NCBI RefSeq assembly: GCF_032098525.1
Contig: NZ_CP134890.1
Span: 1,860,001-1,924,000, forward strand
Length of the DNA stretch: 64,000 nucleotides
Direction: 5' to 3'
DNA from: Flavobacterium sp. PMTSA4
GTDB taxonomy: Bacteria; Bacteroidota; Bacteroidia; Flavobacteriales; Flavobacteriaceae
Shown: positions 43,263 through 50,970 of the stretch, piece after piece
Layout: each line of letters begins with the position of its first letter
Position numbering within the stretch: the stretch's first letter is position 1
Translations under genes and position numbers: made by a program
The notes under the pieces: generated by a model
Databases searched by the model: none
What the model was told of the DNA's origin: nothing
Seen by the model: the letters and a program-made list of their open reading frames with translations, nothing else

Positions 43263-45317
43263 ATGAAAAAAATAGCAATTATATTATCAAGCTTGTTTTT
43301 AACAATAACTATGCAAGCACAAGACAGAACACAGCCGAAACCTGGTCCTTCTCCAAAAATTAATATTAAAAAACCTGAGACTTTCTCACTACCAAATGGT
43401 TTAAAAGTATTAATTGTAGAAAACCACAAATTACCTAGAGTTTCTTATAGTTTAACTATAGACAACTCACCATATGCTGAAGGTAATAAAAAAGGTGTTG
43501 ACAATTTAACAAGCAGTTTACTTGGTAACGGTTCAACAAAAACGCCTAAAGATAAATTCAATGAAGAAATTGACTTTTTAGGTGCTAACATCAACTTCTT
43601 TTCTTCTGGTGCATCTGCTAGTGGTTTATCTAAACATTCTAAAAGAATTTTAGAGTTGATGGCTGAAGGTGCTTTAATGCCTAATTTTACTCAAGAAGAA
43701 TTTGACAAAGAAAAAGACAAATTAATTGAAGGATTAAAAACTCAAGAGAAAAGCGTTTCTGCTGTTGCAAACCGAGTAGAAGATGTTTTAGTTTATGGTA
43801 AAGATCATCCAGCTGGAGAATATTTATCTGAAGAAACAATCAACAATGTTTCTCTTGCTGATGTAAAAGATAACTACAGAACTTATTTTGTTCCTGAAAA
43901 AGCTTATCTAGTAATTGTTGGAGATGTAAACCCTAAAGAAATTAAAAAACAAGTTGAAAAACTATTTAGTTCATGGGTAAAAGCTACTGCTCCAGCATTA
44001 ACATATTCTAATCCAAAAAATGTTCAATACACGCAAATCAACTTTGTTGACATGCCAAATGCTGTTCAATCAGAATTAGCAATTGTAAATACAGTTAGTT
44101 TAAAAGTTTCTGATGCTGATTATTTCCCGGTAATTGTTGCAAATCAAATTTATGGTGGTGACTTTAATAGTTATTTAAACATGAATTTAAGAGAAGCTCA
44201 TGGTTGGACTTATGGCGCACGTTCTTCTGTTAATGCAGAGAAATATTATGATGGAAAATTTGTAGCAAGCACTCAAGTAAGAAACGCTGTTACTGATAGC
44301 GCAATAGTTGAAGCGTTAAAAGAATTAAAACGTTTTAGAACTGAAAAAGTTGCAGATGATGTTTTGAAAAATGTAAAAGCTGGATACATAGGAAGATTTG
44401 TTATGCAAGTTGAAAAACCTGCAACTGTTGCACGTTACGCTTTAAACATTCAAACTCAAGGTTTACCTGCTGATTTTTATGAAAACTATATTAAAAACAT
44501 TAATGCAGTTACTGCAGATGATGTTTTAAGAGTTGCTAAAAAATATATGTTAGAAGACAACTTAAGAATATTAGTTGTTGGTAAAGCAACAGAAGTATTA
44601 CCTGCTTTAGAAAAATTAAAAATTCCAATTTTCTATTTTGATAAATATGGAAATCCAACCGAAAAACCTGCAATGAAAAAATCTGCTCCAGCTGGAGTAA
44701 CTGTAAAAACAGTTTTAGACAATTATATCAAAGCAATTGGTGGTGATAAAGCTGTTGCTGCTGTTAAAACATTATCAATGACAGGTTCAGCTTCAATTCC
44801 TCAAGCACCAGCGCCAATCAAAATGGTTTCTAAAAAAGATGCAAAAGGAAATTCGTCTATGGCAATTTCTATGGATGGAATGGGTGAATTATCAAAACAA
44901 GTTGTGAATGAAAAAGGCGGATATTCTGTTCAACAAGGTCAAAGAAAAGAAATGACAACTGAAGAATATGCAGAAGAAAAAGCAACTGCAGGAACTTTTG
45001 ATGAGTTGGCTTTAATGAAAAAAACAACTCTAGTTCTTGATGGAATTGAACCATACAACGGAAGTGATGCTTACATTGTTAAAGATGGTAATACTTCATA
45101 CTACTATGATGTAAAATCAGGTTTAAAAGTTGCAGAAGCTAAAACAGTTGAAAGAGGCGATAAAAAGATGACTGTTACTACTAACTTTGGTGATTATAAA
45201 GATGTAAAAGGAGTTAAAATCCCATACTCTATAACTATGAACCAAGGATTTGAATTAAACTTTGTATTGACTGACGTTAAAGTTAACGAAGGTGTTACAG
45301 ACGAAGATTTCAAATAA
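43263..45317 (+). CDS. M16 family peptidase, non-catalytic subunit with a C-terminal extra domain
   Basis: This 684-residue secreted protein has a signal peptide (MKKIAIILSSLFLTITMQAQ). The M16 fold is present, but the place of HxxEH reads DNLTS (in GVDNLTSSLLGNGS), so it lacks zinc ligands and catalytic Glu. About residues 480-684 form a further domain: a helical linker, then strand-rich repeats (MVSKKDAKGNSSMAISMDG, TTNFGDYKDVKGVKIPYSI), reminiscent of lipoprotein-carrier-type sheets. It would support the active subunit. The pair ends with a strong terminator. Confidence 0.9.
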   Translation: MKKIAIILSSLFLTITMQAQDRTQPKPGPSPKINIKKPETFSLPNGLKVLIVENHKLPRVSYSLTIDNSPYAEGNKKGVDNLTSSLLGNGSTKTPKDKFNEEIDFLGANINFFSSGASASGLSKHSKRILELMAEGALMPNFTQEEFDKEKDKLIEGLKTQEKSVSAVANRVEDVLVYGKDHPAGEYLSEETINNVSLADVKDNYRTYFVPEKAYLVIVGDVNPKEIKKQVEKLFSSWVKATAPALTYSNPKNVQYTQINFVDMPNAVQSELAIVNTVSLKVSDADYFPVIVANQIYGGDFNSYLNMNLREAHGWTYGARSSVNAEKYYDGKFVASTQVRNAVTDSAIVEALKELKRFRTEKVADDVLKNVKAGYIGRFVMQVEKPATVARYALNIQTQGLPADFYENYIKNINAVTADDVLRVAKKYMLEDNLRILVVGKATEVLPALEKLKIPIFYFDKYGNPTEKPAMKKSAPAGVTVKTVLDNYIKAIGGDKAVAAVKTLSMTGSASIPQAPAPIKMVSKKDAKGNSSMAISMDGMGELSKQVVNEKGGYSVQQGQRKEMTTEEYAEEKATAGTFDELALMKKTTLVLDGIEPYNGSDAYIVKDGNTSYYYDVKSGLKVAEAKTVERGDKKMTVTTNFGDYKDVKGVKIPYSITMNQGFELNFVLTDVKVNEGVTDEDFK

Positions 45318-45334
45318 TAAAAAATATAGAATTT

Positions 45335-45369
45335 AAAAAAAGCCGTATCCATTGATACGGCTTTTTTTA
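45335..45369 (+). terminator. Terminator of the M16 pair, bidirectional
   Basis: A perfect 15-bp stem (45,335-45,349 with 45,354-45,368), loop CATT, with A and T runs. It also serves the convergent transporter gene, whose stop codon overlaps its right arm. Confidence 0.92.
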
Positions 45370-46233
45370 TTTTTTACTAGAAAGATAAACTCCAATCAAG
45401 ATGATGAAAGCACCTAAAACTTGTATTGGGGTTAAAAATTCACCGTCTAACAAACCCCAAAAGAAAGCCACAACAGGAATTAAATAAGTTACAGAAGTTG
45501 CAAAAACTGGCGAAGAAATTTGAATTAGCTTGTAAAAAACAATATTTGCAATACCGGTTCCAATAATTCCTAAGATAACGATATAAAGTGTTGCTTTTTG
45601 AACCTCAACATTACTGACAATATCCTGATAATTTGTAAAAAACAATACAATAGAAGAAGGAACTAGTAAAACACAAAAATTGCCTGTAGTAATTGCTAAA
45701 GGTTTTACATCTGATAAATGTTTTTTTATCAGATTAACATTTGTTGCATAACAAATTGAAGCAACAATAACCAAAATAGTATAAAAATAATTCTGATTTG
45801 GATGATGCACTGCTCCGTTTAATATCAAAAGTAATGTTCCGCATAAACCTATAAAAACTCCAAAAATTTGAGTTCTTTTAAAATTAACTCCAAAAGCTAT
45901 TCCGCCAAGAATTAAAGTGTTTAATGGAGTTAATGAATTTAAAATAGAACTAACTGAACTGCTTATTTGCGTTTGTGCAATTGCAAACAAATAAGCGGGA
46001 AAAAATGTTCCAAGCATTGAAGTTAAAGCAATATACTTCCATTTGTGTAAAGGAATTGATGGCAAACTTTTAAATCCTACAATTAATAAAAATATTGCCG
46101 AAAAAATAATTCGAAGCGAACCTAATTCAAACGGAGTTAACTCAATTAATCCTTTTTTAATAAGTATGAATGAACTTCCCCAAATAAGAGCTAAAACTAT
46201 TAAATAAACCCATTTTAATTGTAGTGATTTCAT
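45367..46233 (-). CDS. DMT/EamA family transporter
   Basis: This 288-residue protein has ten hydrophobic helices and two EamA repeats (each ending in a LIxxGxxL helix), the layout of drug/metabolite exporters such as RhtA and YdcZ-like proteins. WGSSFILIKKGL near residue 20 is typical. I chose the ATG at 46,233, one of two in the first seven codons, because the protein there starts directly with the first helix. Substrate is unknown. It stands alone. Confidence 0.88.
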   Translation of the reverse strand: MKSLQLKWVYLIVLALIWGSSFILIKKGLIELTPFELGSLRIIFSAIFLLIVGFKSLPSIPLHKWKYIALTSMLGTFFPAYLFAIAQTQISSSVSSILNSLTPLNTLILGGIAFGVNFKRTQIFGVFIGLCGTLLLILNGAVHHPNQNYFYTILVIVASICYATNVNLIKKHLSDVKPLAITTGNFCVLLVPSSIVLFFTNYQDIVSNVEVQKATLYIVILGIIGTGIANIVFYKLIQISSPVFATSVTYLIPVVAFFWGLLDGEFLTPIQVLGAFIILIGVYLSSKK

Positions 46234-46349
46234 TGTTTTATTTTCAAGTTTCAAATTTTGTAATTATTTTAAGAATAATAACTTTAATTTTTAATTATTT
46301 TTGTACTGTCCTAAAATTTACAAAGACAAATACTAAAAATATTATTTTT

Positions 46350-46730
46350 ATGAAATTAACAAGTTCATTGGTTACTTTAGCTTTAAGTTCATTTTTATTA
46401 ATAAGCTGTAAAGAAACTGGCAATAAAGCAGAAATTGAAACAAACACAGCTTCAGTAACTGAATCTAGCAAACCAAATGTTGTAGCAAAACCTGAAGTAG
46501 CTACTTTTAAAATTGATGGAATGAGTTGTGCTATTGGTTGTGCCAAAACCATAGAAAAGAAATTAAACAAAACTGAAGGTGTTCAAGAAGCTAATGTAGA
46601 TTTTGAAAAAAAAGAAGCTACTGTTAGTTTTGATGCAGCGGTTGTATCACCAGAAAAACTTCAAGAAATAGTCGAAAAAACTGCTGACGGTAAGACATAC
46701 AAAGTCTCCGATTTAAAAGTAAAAGCATAA
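46350..46730 (+). CDS. Heavy-metal-associated (HMA) domain lipoprotein
   Basis: This is a 126-residue lipoprotein (SFLLISC, lipidated Cys20), with a Thr/Glu/Lys-rich linker and one HMA domain (about residues 50-126). The metal site reads GMSCAIGCAKTI, i.e. CxxxC instead of the usual CxxC; the spacing is one residue longer. Ferredoxin-like elements follow (VNFEKKEATVSF in altered form). It probably binds copper or another soft metal in the periplasm. I chose the ATG at 46,350; the earlier ATG at 46,224 adds 42 residues and destroys the signal. Confidence 0.87.
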   Translation: MKLTSSLVTLALSSFLLISCKETGNKAEIETNTASVTESSKPNVVAKPEVATFKIDGMSCAIGCAKTIEKKLNKTEGVQEANVDFEKKEATVSFDAAVVSPEKLQEIVEKTADGKTYKVSDLKVKA

Positions 46731-46732
46731 AT

Positions 46733-46763
46733 AAAAAATCCAGCAATTAGCTGGATTTTTTTT
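46733..46763 (+). terminator. Terminator between the HMA and gldD genes
   Basis: A 12-bp stem (46,733-46,744 with 46,750-46,761) holding ATCCAGC/GCTGGAT, a five-base loop and A/T runs. It serves both convergent genes. Confidence 0.9.
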
Positions 46764-47323
46764 TATTTCCATTGTAATGATTCCATTAAGTGTTGCATGT
46801 CATCACGAACATAACTTGTTGCAGGCATTATTGAATCAAAATTAGGTTTTGCTTTAAAATAAACTGAACCAGTTACAAAATGATGAATGCTATCAGTTAC
46901 ATAAAATTGTGCATTTGTAGCGGCGTTTCCGTTTACTCTATAAAACATTCCGTAAACTTTTTTCTCTTGATTTATAAATGGTTGCTCTAGAATATCATCC
47001 GCTTTAATTACATGCTCAAAAGTTAATTTTTGTGCATCGCGTAGCAACTTATTGATATTTCCGTTTACAGGTTTATAGGTCAAATAAATTGTAGCTTTCA
47101 TTTTAGGATAATTGATGCTAAAACCACAATTTTTATCTTCTTCTACATCAACATCATCGTTAACATCAAAAATAAATGGACAATTATCTTCATACATTGA
47201 ATATTGAGCCATTGGATAATCCAATCTTAATTGACTTGCTGGTTTTGGCAATACTTCATCTTTACAACTGCAGAAAAGAAAAGTAATTATTATCAGCGAA
47301 ATGTATTTAAATTGTATCTTCAT
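46763..47323 (-). CDS. gldD: Gliding motility lipoprotein GldD
   Basis: This 186-residue lipoprotein (FLFCSC, lipidated near Cys20) matches GldD (PxP and RLDYPMAQY, a CPFIFDVND region, INYPKMKATIYLTYKPV). In Flavobacterium johnsoniae GldD is required for gliding and is linked to the GldNO/type IX secretion machinery. The gene starts one base into the gldE stop, so the two are coupled, and they are placed next to ssb and mutY as in other flavobacteria. Confidence 0.93.
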   Translation of the reverse strand: MKIQFKYISLIIITFLFCSCKDEVLPKPASQLRLDYPMAQYSMYEDNCPFIFDVNDDVDVEEDKNCGFSINYPKMKATIYLTYKPVNGNINKLLRDAQKLTFEHVIKADDILEQPFINQEKKVYGMFYRVNGNAATNAQFYVTDSIHHFVTGSVYFKAKPNFDSIMPATSYVRDDMQHLMESLQWK

Positions 47324-48618
47324 TATTCTAACGTTACTTTTATTTGTTTTATTCTTCTTTTATCAACTGTTTCAATGGTAAAATAAAGATTTGAAAAATG
47401 AATTTTTTGACCTTTTCTTGGAAAATTTCCAAGATTCTCCAAAATAAAGCCTGCTAAAGTTTCTGCTTCACCTTTTTTACTTTCAAATAAATCTTCATCT
47501 ACATCAATAATTCTATAAAAGTCTTTCAGTGTAATCTTTCCTTCAAAAAGATAATTTTTATCATCAATTTGAGAAAAATTGATGTTTTCATCATCAAACT
47601 CATCTGAAATATCTCCTACTATTTCCTCAATAATATCTTCTAATGAAACCAGTCCAGAAGTTCCTCCATATTCATCTACAACAATTGCTAAGTGACTTTT
47701 CATTGATTGAAAATCTTTAAGCAAATCATCTAATTTTTTATTTTCTGGAACAAAAAATGGTTCTCTAATCAAACTTTTCCAGTCAAACTCTTTTTTATGA
47801 ATATGTGGAATCAAATCTTTAACAAAAAGAACTCCTTTTATATCATCTATATTTTCATTAAAAACTGGAATTCTAGAATACCCTTTTTCAACAATTTTTG
47901 GATAAATTTCAGCAAAAGTTTCTTCAATATCCAAACCAAATATATCAATTCTTGGGCTCATTACTTGCTTGGTATCGGTATTACCAAAAGAAACGATTCC
48001 TTCTAGAATTTTTTGCTCTTCTTGAGTTGTATCATCGTCCGAGGTTAACTCTAATGCTTGTGATAATTGATCCACCGAAATACTGCCTTTTTGATTGCCA
48101 AACTTGTTGTGCAAAAAAACAGTAATGTTTCTCATTGGTAAACTTATTGGCGATAACGCTTTATCTAATATAAATAATGGTGTTGCTAATTTAACCGAAA
48201 ATTTCACGTTATTTCTACTAGCATAAATTTTTGGCAATACTTCTCCGAAAAGCAATATTAAAAAAGTAATCAAAATTACTTCAACTATAAACTTTATAAT
48301 TGGCGAAGCGATTCCGACAAAAAGCGAATCTCCAACCATAGAAAATAATATTACAACGCCAATGTTGAGAAAATTATTTGCTAAAAGTAATGTTGCTAGG
48401 AGTTTTTTGGGCTTTTGAATTAAATTTGAAACCAAATCACCTTTTCTGGGATTTTCATCAAATAATTTATTCATGTCGTTTGGACTGAGAGAAAACAAAG
48501 CTACTTCGGCTGCCGAAATCATTGCAGAAAGAAATAATAAAATTAAAACACCAATAATTCCTAAAATTAAATTAGTGTCAATGCTTTGCATATAACTAAG
48601 ACTGGGTTCCGGATCCAA
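47323..48618 (-). CDS. gldE: Gliding motility-associated protein GldE
   Basis: This 431-residue protein has four N-terminal helices (DUF21 domain, residues 12-150), two CBS domains (FSMSPRIDIFGL-like VMSPRIDIFGL and LLKDFQSMKSHLAIVVDEYGG) and a C-terminal CorC/HlyC-type transporter-associated domain. It starts MDPEP, which is the usual GldE start. It resembles magnesium-efflux CorC proteins but its gliding role is known only genetically. It lies upstream of gldD in the same unit and follows ssb by 26 bases. Confidence 0.92.
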   Translation of the reverse strand: MDPEPSLSYMQSIDTNLILGIIGVLILLFLSAMISAAEVALFSLSPNDMNKLFDENPRKGDLVSNLIQKPKKLLATLLLANNFLNIGVVILFSMVGDSLFVGIASPIIKFIVEVILITFLILLFGEVLPKIYASRNNVKFSVKLATPLFILDKALSPISLPMRNITVFLHNKFGNQKGSISVDQLSQALELTSDDDTTQEEQKILEGIVSFGNTDTKQVMSPRIDIFGLDIEETFAEIYPKIVEKGYSRIPVFNENIDDIKGVLFVKDLIPHIHKKEFDWKSLIREPFFVPENKKLDDLLKDFQSMKSHLAIVVDEYGGTSGLVSLEDIIEEIVGDISDEFDDENINFSQIDDKNYLFEGKITLKDFYRIIDVDEDLFESKKGEAETLAGFILENLGNFPRKGQKIHFSNLYFTIETVDKRRIKQIKVTLE

Positions 48619-48644
48619 TAAGACAAATATTAGTTAGACATATT

Positions 48645-49076
48645 TTAAAATGGTAAATCGTTTTCGGGATTTGGTGTGTCAAAAGTAGTGTTTTTTGACT
48701 CAATGTTTTGATTATTTTTTGAACCTTCAATCTCTTTTTTGGTTGTCAAAAAAGTAAATTCAGTTACTTGAATTTCTGTTGTATATTTTGTTGTTCCATC
48801 TTCAGCTTGCCATTGTCTCGATTTAATTCTTCCTTCTACATAAATTTTATCACCTTTTGATAAATATTTTTCACAAATTTCAGCAGCTTTATTTCTTACT
48901 ACCAAATTGTGCCATTCGGTAGAAGTTATTTTTTCATTGGTTTGTTTGTTAATGTAAACTTCATTAGTAGCCAAAGGAAATCTTCCAATGCAATTTCCTC
49001 CTTCAAAATAGTGCATCTTAATTTCGTCACCAAGATGACCAATTAGCATTACTTTATTCAAGGTTCCACTACTCAT
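48645..49076 (-). CDS. ssb: Single-stranded DNA-binding protein
   Basis: This 143-residue SSB has an OB fold with LNKVMLIGHLGDE and TEWHNLVVRNKAAEICEKYL and ends in an acidic tip, ENDLPF, that recruits repair and replication enzymes. The linker is short. It lies between mutY and gldE in one transcription unit, the usual order in flavobacteria. A second DLPF-ended protein (DUF3127) is in the window. Confidence 0.97.
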   Translation of the reverse strand: MSSGTLNKVMLIGHLGDEIKMHYFEGGNCIGRFPLATNEVYINKQTNEKITSTEWHNLVVRNKAAEICEKYLSKGDKIYVEGRIKSRQWQAEDGTTKYTTEIQVTEFTFLTTKKEIEGSKNNQNIESKNTTFDTPNPENDLPF

Positions 49077-49119
49077 TATACAGACATTATACTCTCAAAT
49101 TTAATACTTTTTTTGAGAT

Positions 49120-50160
49120 TTATTTCCAATTTTTTGAAATAAAATTATAAATGACTATTGGAAACGGAAAGTTTAGCGCTGATTTGTAGTCAATTCCGTT
49201 TTCAATTTTCCCTTCAACTTGAACTTCCCAAAATGAAACAGATAAATGTTGGTGAGAAAGCTTATGATTTATTTTTATGGGATTCAACAACTTTATATTT
49301 TCAATTTGATTTTTGATAAAATTTTGTCTTTCTATTAATTCCATTACTTCCAAATCACTTGTCTCATCAAGTGTTTCAATCAAAGAAAACTCATATAGAT
49401 TATGCCAAATTCCTTTTTGAGTTCTTTTTTGAAGTATTGTATTTCCAATCGCATCTTTAAAAATCAAATAATTAAAGAAACGCTTTTGGACTTTTGTTTT
49501 CTTTAATTTAATGGGCAAATCGGATACTTTTTTAAACTTCAAAGCCAAACAACTAGAATTCAAAACACAATTTTCACAATTTGGATTTTTTGGAACACAT
49601 TGTAAAGCTCCAAATTCCATTATTGCTTGATTGAATAAATTTGTTTTTCCATCGGGTAATAATTCTTTGGCTAAAGCTGTGAATTCTTTTTTTGCTCCAG
49701 AAGAAGCAATATCAGTTTCAATATTAAAGTAACGAGACAAAACACGAAAAACATTTCCATCAACCACAGGAACGTTTTCATTGTATGCAAAAGAAGCAAT
49801 AGCTGCAGCTGTATATTCGCCAATTCCTTTTAATTCTAATAAGTCATTATAATTATCCGGAAATTTACCTTCAAAATTTAGAGCCACTATTTGAGACGTT
49901 TTATGCAAATTTCTTGCTCTGGAATAATACCCTAATCCTTGCCAAAGTTTTAACACTTCTTGTTCATCAGCATTTGCTAAATCAAAAACGGTTGGAAAAC
50001 GATCAATAAATTTTAAAAAATAGGGCAATCCTTGAGCAACTCGCGTTTGTTGAAGCATGATTTCTGACAGCCAAATTTGATAAGGATTAACCGTATTTCT
50101 CCATGGCAAATCGCGTTTGTTTTGTAAATACCAATGTATTAAAGTGTTAGAAAAATTCAT
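49120..50160 (-). CDS. mutY: A/G-specific adenine glycosylase
   Basis: This 346-residue enzyme removes adenine mispaired with 8-oxoguanine. The helix-hairpin-helix segment reads ELKGIGEYTAAAIASFAY; the catalytic Asp is in VVDGNVFRVL. The iron-sulfur cluster motif C-x6-C-x2-C-x5-C is complete (CVPKNPNCENCVLNSSC). A NUDIX-like C-terminal domain recognises the oxidised base. A TATTTTTG element is found on the minus strand (50,185-50,178). It heads the mutY-ssb-gldE-gldD unit. Confidence 0.97.
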   Translation of the reverse strand: MNFSNTLIHWYLQNKRDLPWRNTVNPYQIWLSEIMLQQTRVAQGLPYFLKFIDRFPTVFDLANADEQEVLKLWQGLGYYSRARNLHKTSQIVALNFEGKFPDNYNDLLELKGIGEYTAAAIASFAYNENVPVVDGNVFRVLSRYFNIETDIASSGAKKEFTALAKELLPDGKTNLFNQAIMEFGALQCVPKNPNCENCVLNSSCLALKFKKVSDLPIKLKKTKVQKRFFNYLIFKDAIGNTILQKRTQKGIWHNLYEFSLIETLDETSDLEVMELIERQNFIKNQIENIKLLNPIKINHKLSHQHLSVSFWEVQVEGKIENGIDYKSALNFPFPIVIYNFISKNWK

Positions 50161-50177
50161 ACTTAAAATGTGGTTAG

Positions 50178-50185
50178 CAAAAATA
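50178..50185 (-). promoter_or_regulatory. -7 element before mutY
   Basis: On the minus strand these bases read TATTTTTG, 17 bases before the ATG. I see no clear TTTG 20 bases further up. Confidence 0.4.
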
Positions 50186-50219
50186 ATTCTTTATCTGATT
50201 AAATTTTAATAGATTATGC

Positions 50220-50251
50220 TTGAAATATTGTTTTTTTAATTCATATATTTG
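50220..50251 (+). promoter_or_regulatory. Promoter of the HU gene
   Basis: TTG at 50,220-50,222, 21 bases, TATATTTG at 50,244-50,251. The -7 box and spacing fit the Bacteroidetes consensus. Confidence 0.65.
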
Positions 50252-50294
50252 CAACCTCAAAAAATTTCACATAATATTTAAATACGAAAGAAAA

Positions 50295-50588
50295 ATGACG
50301 AAAGCAGATATCGTAGCTAAGATTTCAGAAAAATTAGGTCTTGAAAAAGGTGATGTTCAAGCAACAGTTGAAGCATTTATGGAAGAGGTAAAAAACTCTT
50401 TAGAAACTGGAGATAATGTTTATTTAAGAGGTTTCGGAAGCTTTATTATCAAAACTAGAGCAGAAAAAACAGGAAGAAACATTTCTAAAAACACCACAAT
50501 CAAAATCCCTGCACACAATATTCCAGCATTTAAACCTGCTAAAGTATTTGTAGAGTCTGTAAAAACAAATACTGAAATCGCAGTATAA
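50295..50588 (+). CDS. HU-family DNA-binding protein
   Basis: This 97-residue histone-like protein has MTKADIVAKISEKLGLEKGDV at the start and the beta-arm region GFGSFIIKTRAEKTGRNISKN, with the tip proline in KIPAHNIPAFKPAK. It bends DNA and compacts the chromosome. I chose the ATG at 50,295; the upstream ATG (50,220) lies in the promoter. It is followed by a tiny basic gene and an RNase gene on the same strand. Confidence 0.96.
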   Translation: MTKADIVAKISEKLGLEKGDVQATVEAFMEEVKNSLETGDNVYLRGFGSFIIKTRAEKTGRNISKNTTIKIPAHNIPAFKPAKVFVESVKTNTEIAV

Positions 50589-50618
50589 CATATTTATTAA
50601 TCACAAAAACTACATTGT

Positions 50619-50711
50619 ATGCCAAGTGGTAAAAAAAGAAAAAGACATAAAGTAGCTACTCACAAACGTAAAAAGAGAGCGAGAGCTAACCGTCACAAAA
50701 AGAAAAAGTAG
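50619..50711 (+). CDS. 30-residue strongly basic protein, probably ribosome-associated
   Basis: The reading frame starts MPSGKKRKRHKVATHKRKKR and continues to a stop at 50,709-50,711. Of its 30 residues about 19 are Lys, Arg or His. It is too short for ordinary gene finders. Its start sits 30 bases after HU and its end overlaps the terminator stem. I recognise the sequence type as one commonly found as a conserved short basic gene in Bacteroidetes, and I infer a ribosomal or nucleic-acid-binding role. I cannot name it with confidence. Confidence 0.72.
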   Translation: MPSGKKRKRHKVATHKRKKRARANRHKKKK

Positions 50712-50736
50712 TTCTCTAACTACTTTTCTTTTTTTA
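50704..50736 (+). terminator. Terminator after the basic protein gene
   Basis: A perfect 10-bp stem (50,704-50,713 with 50,718-50,727) with tetraloop CTCT and a run of T. The stem includes the stop codon of the basic protein. A second small hairpin follows at 50,747-50,767. Confidence 0.9.
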
Positions 50737-50970
50737 AAACCGTTCATTGAAATTTGGAAAATTTCAAAACCTCCTATTGCTAAAACAGAATGTATCAACT
50801 TATCAAATGAGTTGAAAAAATGTTTTAAAAATTGGAATTTAATTTTCCTATCGGGTAATAATACCTGTTTAAAAATGTTTAATCCATCTGTAAAATAAGC
50901 TGGAAGTTGAAAGTTGAAATTTATTTCAGCTAACAATTAACAACTGACATTGCAGATTAAAATTTACACC

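Noticed and set aside
50610..50936. A 108-codon open frame on the minus strand
   Set aside because: Covers the basic peptide gene and its terminator antisense, with no recognisable product.
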